In this document: one piece after another, positions 7,522 to 15,715 of the stretch
Layout: each line of letters starts with the position of its first letter
How positions within the stretch are numbered: position 1 is the stretch's first letter
From: Actinoplanes missouriensis 431
Lineage (GTDB): Bacteria; Actinomycetota; Actinomycetes; Mycobacteriales; Micromonosporaceae
NCBI RefSeq assembly: GCF_000284295.1
Contig: NC_017093.1
Coordinates: forward strand, 4,402,001 to 4,466,000
Direction: 5' to 3'
DNA length: 64,000 bases
Made by a program: the position numbers and the translations under genes
The notes under the pieces: generated by a model
Seen by the model: the letters and a program-made list of their open reading frames with translations, nothing else
What the model was told of the DNA's origin: nothing
The model's database searches: none

Positions 7522-8901
7522 CTATGAGGCGAGCGCCGCGCGCAGCGGACCCGCCTTCGCGGCCGCCTCGTCGACCTCGGCGATCGGGTCGCTGTCGGCC
7601 GTGATGCCGCCGCCGGCCCAGGCGTGCACCCGGCTGCCGTCCACCGCGACGGTCCGGATGCTCAGCCCCAGGTCCAGGTGGTCGTGTCCGATCCAGCCCA
7701 CCGCGCCCATGCTCACGCCCCGGCCCACCGGCTCCAGCGCGGCGATCCGGGACAACGCGGCGAGCTTGGGCGCCCCGGTCACGCTGCCTCCCGGGCAGAC
7801 GGCACGCAGCAGGTCGGCGAGGCCGACCTCGCCGGCGAGGGGCGCACTGACGACCGATTCCGCCTGCCACAACCCACACCATTGCCGTACGGCGAAAAGC
7901 TCGTCCACGGCAACCGGCCCAGTCCCCGGCAGACGGGCCAGGTCGTTGCGCTCCAGGTCGACGATCATCACGTGCTCGGCCCGCTCCTTGGCCGAGCCGA
8001 GCAGCTCCCGCAGCCCCTGCGGGGTGGCCGGGCGCGTCCCCTTGATCGGCCGGGTGATCACCCGCCCGTCCCGGACCTCCACGAGGGTCTCCGGCGACGC
8101 CGTCGCGAGGGCCCAGCCGTCGCCGGTGAGCACCCCGCCGTACCGGGCGCCGGGCAGTGCCGCGACCCGCCGCAGCGCCGGACCGGGGTCCCCGGTGTAC
8201 GCCGCCGACGCGTGTCCGACGACGTTGACCTGGTAGACGTCGCCGCGCCCGATCGCCTCCCGGACCGCGGTGACCGCCCGGGCGTGCTCGTCCCGGCTCC
8301 AGCTCTCCCGCCACTCGCCGAGCCGCCACGACCCGAGCCGCCACGACCCGGGCTGCCACGACCCGGGCTGCCACGACCCGGGCTGCTCGGCCCCGGGCCC
8401 CGGCTGCCACGGCCCGAGCTGCCGCGAGTCGAACCACCAACCGTCTGACCGATCCGCCCCGCCGCCCGATTTCTCCTGACTTTTCGAGTTATGTTGGTAG
8501 ACGACCGCATAAACATCCGGAACATCGGGCACCGGAGAGGGTGCCCCGAGCTCCCCACCGACCATCACGCATCCGGCGTCAGCGGACACGTAGAGTGCTG
8601 CTCCGCAAATGGTGCCATCGCCGATCGTCTTGTTTTTGTCAGCCGTTCGGCCAAGGTTTCGCACCGGCAGTCCGTTGCCGGCCAGGAAGTCGGACAGAAG
8701 CTCGGCGGGGTCACCGGGATCACCTCGATGCCACCGGAACACACGTAACGCATGGTGACGGGCTTGGCAGGCGGCCGGCGCCGCCGGAGGAGCCCCGGAA
8801 GGAGTCGACGGACAGTGGTCGACATGCCCCGTCCCGTGGAGCATCGAAGGCGCGAACTCACCGCGAATCGGCGTCACCGGGTTGAACCGCCGTCGTTCCA
8901 T
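7522..8901 (-). CDS. pabB: Chorismate-binding enzyme (aminodeoxychorismate synthase component I)
   Basis: The C-terminal two thirds is a typical chorismate-utilising domain: PIKGTRP (the PabB-type lysine motif), ERNDLAR, PGGSVTGAPK and the final GGGITADSDP. It should aminate chorismate in folate-precursor synthesis, with a glutamine amidotransferase encoded elsewhere. The PIKGTRP motif favours PabB over anthranilate synthase (PIAGT). The N-terminal part is divergent and has a Trp-rich five-residue repeat from a 15-bp tandem repeat. The start is uncertain: ATG at 8901 gives 459 residues, and a GTG at the VFRWHRGDP segment would remove about 53. Confidence 0.85.
   Translation of the reverse strand: MERRRFNPVTPIRGEFAPSMLHGTGHVDHCPSTPSGAPPAAPAACQARHHALRVFRWHRGDPGDPAELLSDFLAGNGLPVRNLGRTADKNKTIGDGTICGAALYVSADAGCVMVGGELGAPSPVPDVPDVYAVVYQHNSKSQEKSGGGADRSDGWWFDSRQLGPWQPGPGAEQPGSWQPGSWQPGSWRLGSWRLGEWRESWSRDEHARAVTAVREAIGRGDVYQVNVVGHASAAYTGDPGPALRRVAALPGARYGGVLTGDGWALATASPETLVEVRDGRVITRPIKGTRPATPQGLRELLGSAKERAEHVMIVDLERNDLARLPGTGPVAVDELFAVRQWCGLWQAESVVSAPLAGEVGLADLLRAVCPGGSVTGAPKLAALSRIAALEPVGRGVSMGAVGWIGHDHLDLGLSIRTVAVDGSRVHAWAGGGITADSDPIAEVDEAAAKAGPLRAALAS
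8325..8384. repeat. 15-bp tandem repeat inside pabB
   Basis: Four head-to-tail 15-base units (GCCACGACCCGGGCT, the first with two differences) followed by a diverged partial copy near 8405. On the coding strand each encodes a GSW(Q/R)(P/L)-type pentapeptide. The repeat sits between the N-terminal region and the chorismate-binding core, where a length change should be tolerated. Confidence 0.9.
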
Positions 8902-8966
8902 GTGAGGTAACGTCCGACACCGACTTTGTGAACCTTCACACAGCCCCCAATCGGAGAACGAGCAAG

Positions 8967-9167
8967 ATGTGCCAGCACCGAGTTCCCTGTCCTTCTGCCG
9001 ACGCGACCGATCGTGAGGCCGCCAAGGTCATCGTGACCTTCTGCGAGCAGGGCTGGAGCCTGCTCTGCAACGGGGTCATCATCTTCGAGGACACCGGCGA
9101 GCTACTGCCGGACGGCACGCTGATCGAGCCGCACCGCGGCCCGGCCGTGCACGCCCTCGCCGCCTGA
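8967..9167 (+). CDS. DUF5999 small cysteine-containing protein
   Basis: A 66-residue protein starting MCQHRVPCPS, with four Cys (positions 2 and 8, one in FCEQ, one in LLCNG) and the conserved segments EQGWSLLCNG and FEDTGELLPDG. This matches the actinobacterial DUF5999 family from memory. Function is unknown; the Cys pattern suggests metal binding or redox. The ATG at 8967 was preferred to 8928 because the family begins MCQH and a GGAGAACGAG site lies upstream. It is divergent from pabB and single-gene. Confidence 0.85.
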   Translation: MCQHRVPCPSADATDREAAKVIVTFCEQGWSLLCNGVIIFEDTGELLPDGTLIEPHRGPAVHALAA

Positions 9168-9183
9168 GATTTCCCTGAAAGTC

Positions 9184-9205
9184 GACTACGCACCGTAGCG
9201 TAGTC
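9184..9205 (+). terminator. Inverted repeat after the DUF5999 gene
   Basis: GACTACGC (9184-9191) pairs with GCGTAGTC (9198-9205) around a 6-base loop, 16 bases past the DUF5999 stop. It lacks a U-run. A terminator is most likely, but a palindromic operator cannot be excluded. The remaining 140 bases up to the end of gcvP show nothing clear. Confidence 0.5.
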
Positions 9206-9349
9206 ACCCCGAAGACGGCGCAGGCCGCGATCCCCGGATGGGTACCGCGACCTGCGCAGGATCAGACGCCCGATCCGGCCCGGATCGGACGCCCTCTCAT
9301 CGACCTTCCCCCGCCTCCGGCGAGCCGGTCCTCGCTCGCCTTCGGCGCG

Positions 9350-12160
9350 TCAGTCCTCGAACGCCTCCGGCGACGGGCACGAGCAGACCAGGTTCCGGTC
9401 GCCGTACGCCCCGTCGATCCGGCGCACCGGCGGCCAGTACTTCGCCGTCCGGTCCACGCCCTCGGGGAAACCTGCCACCGACCGCGGGTAAGGGTGCGCC
9501 CACTCGTCCGCCGAGACCGCCGACGCGGTGTGCGGCGCGTTGGCGAGCGGGTTGTCGTCCTTCGGCCACACGCCCGCCGCGACCTGGTCGATCTCGCCCT
9601 TGATCGCGATCATGGCGGCGATGAACCGGTCGAGCTCGGTGAGGTCCTCGCTCTCGGTCGGCTCCACCATCAGCGTGCCGGCCACCGGGAACGACATCGT
9701 CGGCGCGTGGAAGCCGTAGTCGATCAGCCGCTTCGCCACGTCGTCCACGCTCACGCCGGTGGCCTTGGTGATCGGCCGCAGGTCGAGGATGCACTCGTGC
9801 GCGACCAGGCCGTTGTTGCCGGCGTAGAGCACCGGGTAGTGCTCGCGCAGCCGCACCGCCGTGTAGTTCGCGGCGAGCACCGCCGACGCGGTCGCCGCGG
9901 CCAGCCCGTCCGGGCCCATCATCCGCACGTACGCCCAGGAGATCGGCAGGATGCCGGCCGAGCCGTGCGCCGCCGCCGACACCGCGTGGTGGTCGCCCTC
10001 TTCGAGGGGGTTGCCGGGCAGGAACGCGGCGAGGTGCTGCCGGACCGCGACCGGGCCGACACCGGGGCCGCCGCCGCCGTGCGGGATGCAGAACGTCTTG
10101 TGCAGGTTGAGGTGCGACACGTCGGCGCCGAACTTGCCCGGCTTGGCGAAGCCGACCAGCGCGTTGAGGTTCGCGCCGTCGACGTAGACCTGGCCGCCGG
10201 CGTCGTGCACCTTCGCGCAGAGTTCCGCGATCGAGGTCTCGTAGACGCCGTGGGTCGACGGGTAGGTCACCATGATCGCCGAGAGGCTGTCGCGGTGCTT
10301 CTCGATCTTGGCGTCCAGGTCGGCCAGGTCGACGTTGCCGTCCGCGTCGCAGGCCACCACGACCACCCGCATGCCGGCCATCACCGCGGAGGCCGCGTTC
10401 GTGCCGTGGGCGCTGGACGGGATCAGGCAGACGTCGCGGTGCGTCTCGCCGCGCGAGCGGTGGTAGCCGCGGATCGCGAGCAGGCCGGCCAGCTCACCCT
10501 GCGAGCCGGCGTTCGGCTGCACGCTGACGGCGTCGTAACCGGTGATCTCGGCGAGCCAGCCCTCCAGCTGGGCGACCAGGTCCTCGTACCCCTGGATCTG
10601 GTTCGCCGGGGCGAAGGGGTGGATGTTGGCGAACTCCGGCCAGGTGATCGCCTCCATCTCGGTGGTGGCGTTCAGCTTCATCGTGCAGGAGCCGAGCGGG
10701 ATCATGCCCCGGTCCAGGGCGTAGTCCCGGTCCGAGAGCTTGCGCAGGTAGCGCAGCATCGAGGTCTCGGAGTGGTGGGTGTTGAAGACCGGGTGGGTCA
10801 GGTACTCGGTGGTGCGCTCCGGCCAGCCGCCGGACACCCCCCAGATCATCGCGAGCTCGGCGCCGAACGCGGCCACCACGGTCGCCACGTGCTCGTCCGT
10901 GGTCGTCTCGTCGCAGGAGACCGACACCCGGTCCGCGTCGACCAGGCGCAGGTCCACACCGCGTCGCGCCGCCTCGGCCACGATCGCCTCGGCCCGGCCC
11001 GGCACCACCGCGGTGACCGTGTCGAAGTAGGTGTCGTTCTGCACCTCGATGCCGGCCTCCCGCAGGCTGCCGGCGATCCGGGAAGCGTGCGCGTGCACCC
11101 CGTCGGCGATCTCCCGAAGGCCCTGCGGGCCGTGGTAGACCGCGTACATGCTGGCCATCACGGCGAGCAGCACCTGCGCGGTGCAGATGTTGCTGGTCGC
11201 CTTCTCCCGGCGGATGTGCTGCTCCCGGGTCTGCAGCGCGAGACGGTAGGCGGGCGCGCCGTCGGCGTCCTTCGACACGCCGACCAGGCGGCCGGGCAGC
11301 GAACGCTCCAGGCCGGCGCGCACGGCCAGGTATCCGGCGTGCGGGCCACCGAAGCCGAGCGGCACGCCGAACCGCTGTGTCGTGCCGGCGGCGATGTCCA
11401 CGCCGATCTCGCCGGGTGCCCGCAGCACGGTCAGCGCGAGCAGATCCGCCGCGACCGTGACCAGGGCGCCCCGCTCGTGCGCGAGCTCCACCAGCGCGGC
11501 GTGGTCGCGGACCTCACCGGACGCCCCCGGGTACTGCAGGTGCAGGCCGAAGAACTCGTCCGGCAGCGTCTCCGGCTCCTCCGGGTCGATCAGCACGACC
11601 TCGATGCCGAGCGGTTCGGCCCGGGTCCGCACGATGCTCAGCGTCTGGGGGAACGTGTCCGCGTCCACCGCGTACACGTTGCTCTTGACCTTGGAAGCGC
11701 GGCGGGCCAGCGTCATCGCCTCGGCGACCGCCGTGGCCTCGTCGAGCATGCTCGCGTTCGCGGTGGTCAGCCCGGTCAGGTCGGTGACCATGGTCTGGAA
11801 GTTCAGCAGCGCCTCGAGCCGGCCCTGGCTGATCTCCGGCTGGTACGGGGTGTACGCCGTGTACCACGCCGGGTTCTCCAACACGTTCCGCTTGATCACC
11901 GCGGGCGTGTGCGTGCCGTAGTAGCCGAGGCCGATCATCGGGGTGGCGACCGTGTTGCGGTCCGCGATCGCGCGCAGCTCGGCGATCGCCTCCTGCTCGG
12001 AGATCCCGGCCGGCAGGTCCAGGTCGCCGTGGAACCGGATCGACTCCGGGATCGCGGCGTCCATCAGGTCGTCGAGCGAGTTGTATCCGACCGCCTTGAG
12101 CATGTGGGTCTGCTCGTCCGAACCCGGACCGATGTGGCGGGGAACGAAGGGTGACGTCAT
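9350..12160 (-). CDS. gcvP: Glycine dehydrogenase (decarboxylating), P-protein
   Basis: The PLP-dependent P-protein of the glycine cleavage system, about 936 residues, full length and single-chain (both halves fused). The PLP Lys is near residue 688 in NLHKTFCIPHGGGGPG. The N-terminus FVPRHIGPG is family-typical. ATG at 12160 follows GGAG and was chosen over the longer start at 12196. No gcvT or gcvH is adjacent, so it must work with H- and T-proteins encoded elsewhere. A glycine riboswitch upstream should control it. Confidence 0.97.
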   Translation of the reverse strand: MTSPFVPRHIGPGSDEQTHMLKAVGYNSLDDLMDAAIPESIRFHGDLDLPAGISEQEAIAELRAIADRNTVATPMIGLGYYGTHTPAVIKRNVLENPAWYTAYTPYQPEISQGRLEALLNFQTMVTDLTGLTTANASMLDEATAVAEAMTLARRASKVKSNVYAVDADTFPQTLSIVRTRAEPLGIEVVLIDPEEPETLPDEFFGLHLQYPGASGEVRDHAALVELAHERGALVTVAADLLALTVLRAPGEIGVDIAAGTTQRFGVPLGFGGPHAGYLAVRAGLERSLPGRLVGVSKDADGAPAYRLALQTREQHIRREKATSNICTAQVLLAVMASMYAVYHGPQGLREIADGVHAHASRIAGSLREAGIEVQNDTYFDTVTAVVPGRAEAIVAEAARRGVDLRLVDADRVSVSCDETTTDEHVATVVAAFGAELAMIWGVSGGWPERTTEYLTHPVFNTHHSETSMLRYLRKLSDRDYALDRGMIPLGSCTMKLNATTEMEAITWPEFANIHPFAPANQIQGYEDLVAQLEGWLAEITGYDAVSVQPNAGSQGELAGLLAIRGYHRSRGETHRDVCLIPSSAHGTNAASAVMAGMRVVVVACDADGNVDLADLDAKIEKHRDSLSAIMVTYPSTHGVYETSIAELCAKVHDAGGQVYVDGANLNALVGFAKPGKFGADVSHLNLHKTFCIPHGGGGPGVGPVAVRQHLAAFLPGNPLEEGDHHAVSAAAHGSAGILPISWAYVRMMGPDGLAAATASAVLAANYTAVRLREHYPVLYAGNNGLVAHECILDLRPITKATGVSVDDVAKRLIDYGFHAPTMSFPVAGTLMVEPTESEDLTELDRFIAAMIAIKGEIDQVAAGVWPKDDNPLANAPHTASAVSADEWAHPYPRSVAGFPEGVDRTAKYWPPVRRIDGAYGDRNLVCSCPSPEAFED

Positions 12161-12210
12161 GGGCGACTCCAGGCTCTGAAGAAGGTCGACACGCAACCTC
12201 CCCCTCTGTC

Positions 12211-12226
12211 ATACCCAGACGGGTAT
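12211..12226 (-). promoter_or_regulatory. Hairpin in gcvP leader (possible expression platform)
   Basis: ATACCC (12211-12216) pairs with GGGTAT (12221-12226) with a 4-base loop, between the glycine aptamer and the gcvP ribosome-binding site. It may be part of the riboswitch expression platform; a CT-rich run on the plus strand (G-rich in the RNA) lies just downstream. Confidence 0.4.
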
Positions 12227-12239
12227 TTCAGAGCGCCTG

Positions 12240-12325
12240 CCCACGCGGTCCTTCTGCCTGAGAGTTTTCCGGGGAGGGTTTGCCCCTTCGGCGCCGTCAC
12301 GAGGACGGTCTCTTCCGCACAGGTG
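12240..12325 (-). ncRNA. Glycine riboswitch (single aptamer)
   Basis: On the minus strand the leader carries the conserved glycine-aptamer blocks in order: GCGGAAGAGACC, then GCGCCGAAGGGGCAA, then AAAACTCTCAGGCAGAAGGA, with hairpin sequence between them. Only one aptamer is seen. Glycine binding is expected to switch gcvP on. The aptamer ends about 80 bases before the gcvP start. Confidence 0.93.
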
Positions 12326-12387
12326 TTGCCGGCACGACCAACCTACCAGCGCACACCCGGTTGGATCACAGTCCTAGGGTGTGGTCT

Positions 12388-13383
12388 GTGACGTACACCC
12401 CTGATTCCGCCCGCTACGACACGATGACCTACCGGCGTGCCGGTCGCAGCGGCCTGAAGCTCCCCGCCCTCTCCCTCGGCCTGTGGCACAACTTCGGCGA
12501 CACCCGCCCGCTCGACACCCAGCGCGCCATCGTCCGCCGCGCCTTCGACCTCGGGGTCACCCACTTCGACCTGGCGAACAACTACGGCCCGCCGCCGGGC
12601 AGCGCGGAGTCGAACTTCGGCCGGCTGCTGGGGACGGACCTCAAGGCGTACCGTGATGAATTGATCATCTCGACGAAGGCCGGCTACACGATGTGGGACG
12701 GGCCCTACGGCGACTGGGGATCACGGAAGTACCTGGTGTCGTCGCTGGACCAGTCGCTGACCCGGCTCGGCCTGGACTACGTCGACATCTTCTACCACCA
12801 CCGGCCCGACCCGGAGACGCCGCTGCACGAGACGGCGTCGGCGCTGGACGCGATCGTCCGGTCCGGCAAGGCCCTCTACGTCGGGATCTCCAACTACAAG
12901 TCGGCGCAGGCCGCGGAGATCGCCCAGATCCTGCGTGACCTCGGCACCCCGCTGCTGATCCACCAGCCGTCCTACTCGATCCTGAACCGCTGGATCGAGC
13001 ACGACCGCCTGCTCGACACCCTCTCCGACGCCGGCGCCGGCTGCATCGCGTTCAGCCCGCTGCAGCAGGGCCTGCTCACCGACCGGTACCTCACCGGCAT
13101 CCCGGACGACTCCCGGATCCGGACCAGCGTCTTCCTCAACGAGAGCGCCCTCGACCCGAAGACCATGGGCCGCCTGCACGCGCTCAACGACATCGCCAAG
13201 CGCCGCGGCCAGTCCCTCGCCCAGCTGGCGCTCTCCTGGGCGCTGCGCGACCCGCGGATGACCAGCCTGATCATCGGCGCGTCGAGCGTCGGCCAGCTGG
13301 AGAACAACATCGCCGCGCTGAGCGGACCGGAGCTCACCGCCGCCGAGCTCGACGAGATCGACGCGACGGTCATCGACCTCTGA
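12388..13383 (+). CDS. Aldo/keto reductase (YghZ-like)
   Basis: A 331-residue NADPH-dependent aldo/keto reductase. The family catalytic set is visible: Asp in FDLANNYG with the Tyr of NNYG, Lys in STKAGY, His in FYHHRPD. The GSAE segment and the length resemble the YghZ/L-glyceraldehyde-3-phosphate reductase branch. GTG at 12388 is taken as start because TAGGGT ends 7 bases upstream; the longer ORF would run into the riboswitch DNA. Its TGA overlaps the ATG of the next gene (TGATG), so the two are translationally coupled. Confidence 0.9.
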   Translation: MTYTPDSARYDTMTYRRAGRSGLKLPALSLGLWHNFGDTRPLDTQRAIVRRAFDLGVTHFDLANNYGPPPGSAESNFGRLLGTDLKAYRDELIISTKAGYTMWDGPYGDWGSRKYLVSSLDQSLTRLGLDYVDIFYHHRPDPETPLHETASALDAIVRSGKALYVGISNYKSAQAAEIAQILRDLGTPLLIHQPSYSILNRWIEHDRLLDTLSDAGAGCIAFSPLQQGLLTDRYLTGIPDDSRIRTSVFLNESALDPKTMGRLHALNDIAKRRGQSLAQLALSWALRDPRMTSLIIGASSVGQLENNIAALSGPELTAAELDEIDATVIDL

Positions 13384-14039
13384 TGTTCCCGCTCGCGCTG
13401 TCGGTCGTGGTCGGATCGCGCGCCTACGGACTGTCCGTGGACGGATCCGACCACGACCGGCGGGGCGTCTTCGTGGCGCCCACCCGTTCCTTCTGGCGTC
13501 TGGACAAACCGCCGACGCATTTCGACGGCCCCCTCGACGAACAGTTCAACTGGGAGTTCGAGCGATTCTGCGTGCTCGCCGCACAGGCCAATCCGACGGT
13601 CCTGGAAGTGCTCTGGTCCCCCATCGTCGAAACGGTAGATCCGGACGGCACGGCTCTGATCAGCGCGCGGCAGGCGTTTCTGTCCCGGCGCGTATTCGCC
13701 ACCTACGGCAATTACGCCCGCGACCAGCTCGCCAAGGTGGAGGCGCGGCGTGCCCGCACCGGCGAGACCAATCACAAACAGGCGATGCACATGATTCGCC
13801 TGCTGATCGCCGGAGCGCACGTGCTGCGTACCGGCGAGGTGCTCGTCGACATGAGCCCGCTGCGCGACCGGCTGCTCGCCGTCCGGCGCGGCGAGGCCGG
13901 CTGGGACGAGATCCGCGCCTGGTCGTCCGCCCTGCTCGCCGAGCTGGAAGAGGCAGCCGCGTCGACGCCGCTGCCGGACGAGCCGGATCGCACGGCGATC
14001 GACCGGCTGCTCTCCGGCGTTCGCGAGCGCAACCTCTGA
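13383..14039 (+). CDS. Predicted nucleotidyltransferase (COG3541/YcgL-type)
   Basis: A 218-residue protein with the polymerase-beta nucleotidyltransferase signature GSRAYG followed by GSDHDRRGVF (the DxD-like metal motif), then a helical C-terminal part. It resembles the YcgL/COG3541 proteins associated with RNA repair or unknown nucleotide transfer. It is translationally coupled to the upstream aldo/keto reductase by a TGATG overlap. The substrate is unknown. Confidence 0.75.
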   Translation: MFPLALSVVVGSRAYGLSVDGSDHDRRGVFVAPTRSFWRLDKPPTHFDGPLDEQFNWEFERFCVLAAQANPTVLEVLWSPIVETVDPDGTALISARQAFLSRRVFATYGNYARDQLAKVEARRARTGETNHKQAMHMIRLLIAGAHVLRTGEVLVDMSPLRDRLLAVRRGEAGWDEIRAWSSALLAELEEAAASTPLPDEPDRTAIDRLLSGVRERNL

Positions 14040-14096
14040 CCCCGTACCCCGGAAAGGGCCGGGAATGACCACCACCGAGCCGCAGCGAACACACCG

Positions 14097-14125
14097 CCTA
14101 AAGCATCCTAGGAACCTAGGTGCTT
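14097..14125. promoter_or_regulatory. CCTAG palindrome, copy 3 (long dyad)
   Basis: CCTAGGAACCTAGG (14107-14120) is a nearly perfect palindrome, flanked by AAGCA and TGCTT to make a 25-base dyad (14101-14125) with one unpaired base. It shares CCTAAAGCATCCTAGGA with the copies near 1.6 and 3.7 kb. It lies just upstream of the promoter of the 14161 gene pair, an operator-like position. Confidence 0.6.
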
Positions 14126-14160
14126 GCCTTTCCCGTGACGCCTCGGTTTAGGCTGACGTC
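14124..14160 (+). promoter_or_regulatory. Leaderless promoter of the AbiEii-type pair
   Basis: TTGCCT (14124-14129) and TAGGCT (14149-14154) with 19 bases between, followed by 6 bases and the ATG at 14161. The -10 spacing predicts transcription starting at or next to the A of the ATG. The CCTAG dyad abuts the -35 box. Confidence 0.55.
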
Positions 14161-14505
14161 ATGTCCGTCAGCACAGTCCCGGTGATGCACCTGGCCCGCC
14201 CCCATCGGCCGGTCGTCGTCGCCGGGATGCTGAGCGAATTGCGCGGCCCCACCGCCGGCCTCGTCGAGTTGCCCTTGCGCCTCTGGTGGAATCCGCATCG
14301 CGCATTCGACCTCAGCCAGCCCACGATGCTGTTGTGGATGTATGAGAACGTGCTCCGCGAAGCAATCCGCATCGACGAGATTCAGGCCTATATCGACGGC
14401 CCGACCCTGATCCGCGTCTGGCCCGATCTCAATCTGCCCCGCGGCGTGCGCGCCGCCTGGGAGGCACGGCACCGCCCGCTGAGAGAAGCCAGTGCACGTC
14501 GATGA
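14161..14505 (+). CDS. Hypothetical partner of AbiEii-type nucleotidyltransferase
   Basis: A 114-residue basic protein rich in Pro, Leu and Arg with no recognised domain; the central part (WNPHRAFDLSQ, MLLWMYENVLREA) looks helical. It overlaps the next gene by 14 bases and shares its leaderless promoter, so the two are co-expressed. By position it could be an antitoxin or regulator of the nucleotidyltransferase, but it lacks the wHTH expected of AbiEi. Function is unknown. Confidence 0.7.
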   Translation: MSVSTVPVMHLARPHRPVVVAGMLSELRGPTAGLVELPLRLWWNPHRAFDLSQPTMLLWMYENVLREAIRIDEIQAYIDGPTLIRVWPDLNLPRGVRAAWEARHRPLREASARR

Positions 14506-15133
14506 CTTCTACCGCGACGTGGCCCGCATCGCCCTGACCGTGGCGACCAAGCACGGTTTCGTCCTCGGTGGTGGCGTGGCCTGGCTGGTCAACGGCCTGG
14601 TCGCCCGCCCGACCGAGGACATCGACCTGTTCACCGACACCGCCGGCGGGGTGCGCGCGGCGGCCGGCGACGTCACCGCGGCGCTCACCGAAGCCGGGTA
14701 CCGCGTGGTCCGCGAGGAGGCCGACGAGCTGTTCGCCGGCATGGACGCCGACATCCAGGAGTTCCTGGTCGCGAGCGACGACCGCGCGCTGCGGCTCACC
14801 CTGTGCCGCCTGGACCGGCACCGCACGCCGGTGGTGATGGACGTCGGCCCGGTCATGCACCTGGACGACCTGGTCGCCACGAAGGTGGCCGCCCTCGTCA
14901 ACCGCCGCGAGGTCCGCGACTACATCGACGTCGCCGCCGCCCTCGACCGCTACCCCCTGGACCGCATCCTGCACCTCGCCCACGCCGCGGACCCGGCCCT
15001 CGACCCGGAGGACATCGCCGACGCCGGCCGCTACCTGGACCGCCTCGACGACGCCCGCTTCGCCCTCTACGGCCTGGACGCCCACGCCATCCAGGAGCTG
15101 CGATCCCGCCTGTCCGCCTGGCCAAGATCATAA
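14492..15133 (+). CDS. AbiEii/AbiGii-type nucleotidyltransferase
   Basis: A 213-residue protein with the AbiEii toxin-family layout: GGGVAW (26-31), TEDIDLF giving the metal Asp pair D43 and D45, and the downstream DLVATKVAALVNRREVRDYID segment that matches the conserved Lys/Arg-Asp helix. AbiEii toxins transfer nucleotides to RNA and act in type IV toxin-antitoxin and phage-defence pairs. GTG start at 14492 within the preceding gene. The usual AbiEi partner is absent, so the toxin role is inference. Confidence 0.8.
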   Translation: MHVDDFYRDVARIALTVATKHGFVLGGGVAWLVNGLVARPTEDIDLFTDTAGGVRAAAGDVTAALTEAGYRVVREEADELFAGMDADIQEFLVASDDRALRLTLCRLDRHRTPVVMDVGPVMHLDDLVATKVAALVNRREVRDYIDVAAALDRYPLDRILHLAHAADPALDPEDIADAGRYLDRLDDARFALYGLDAHAIQELRSRLSAWPRS

Positions 15134-15260
15134 TTGGGTACGGGGATCCCGGAACTCCCCGAGAAGCCCCCGCCGCGACCTCATCGTTCCCGCACGGCCC
15201 CTGCGGCGGCCGTGCGGGCCGAGCCGGCCGTGCGGCCCGAGCCGGCCGTCCGGCCCGGGT

Positions 15261-15291
15261 TTGACCTCAACTGCCCTTCACGTCCTACCGT
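15261..15291 (+). promoter_or_regulatory. Promoter of MarR-like gene
   Basis: TTGACC (15261-15266) and TACCGT (15286-15291) are separated by 19 bases, and the ATG follows 7 bases later, again predicting a leaderless transcript. Two imperfect 18-base GC-rich repeats (GCCGGCCGTGCGGCCCGA type) precede it. Confidence 0.6.
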
Positions 15292-15298
15292 CCGCACC

Positions 15299-15715
15299 AT
15301 GACTGATCCCGTAGCGGAGCCGGCCGCCTACTGGACCGGCGCGGCACACCGCGCGCTGATCGCGTTCACCCGCGCCCGGGAGGCCGAGCTGGGCCTGACC
15401 CACGCCCAGTTCTGCCTGCTCCGAGCCCTGACCGAGCGCGACGACCGCACCCTCCAGGACCTCAACCGCGACCTGCGCGCCCACCTGCTCACCACCGACG
15501 ACCTGGCCGCCGAGGCAGAGTCCCTCCTCGACCGACACCTGGTCACCGTCGACCGTCACGGCCGCCTCCGCATCACAGCAGCCGGCCACACCGCCCGCGA
15601 CGAGCAGAGCCGGCACCTCCCCGAGATCGCCGCCCGCATCCACGCCGGCATCCCCGACGCCGACTACAACGCCGCCCTGTCCGTCCTCCGCCAGATCGTC
15701 ACCAACGTCTCCTGA
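15299..15715 (+). CDS. MarR-like winged-helix protein
   Basis: About 138 residues with a MarR-style layout: an N-terminal dimer helix (YWTGAAHRALIAFTRA), a helix-turn-helix core (LTHAQFCLLRAL through LTTDDLAAEAESLLDRHLV) and a wing (TVDRHGRLRITAAG). ATG at 15299 was chosen because a promoter lies immediately upstream and the preceding codons are low-complexity Pro/Arg. Its target and ligand are unknown. Confidence 0.65.
   Translation: MTDPVAEPAAYWTGAAHRALIAFTRAREAELGLTHAQFCLLRALTERDDRTLQDLNRDLRAHLLTTDDLAAEAESLLDRHLVTVDRHGRLRITAAGHTARDEQSRHLPEIAARIHAGIPDADYNAALSVLRQIVTNVS

Noticed and set aside
9494..12154. 886-codon plus-strand open frame opposite gcvP
   Set aside because: It is the reverse shadow of gcvP, is rich in Arg, Val, Asp and His codons, has no start signal and lies opposite a certain gene.
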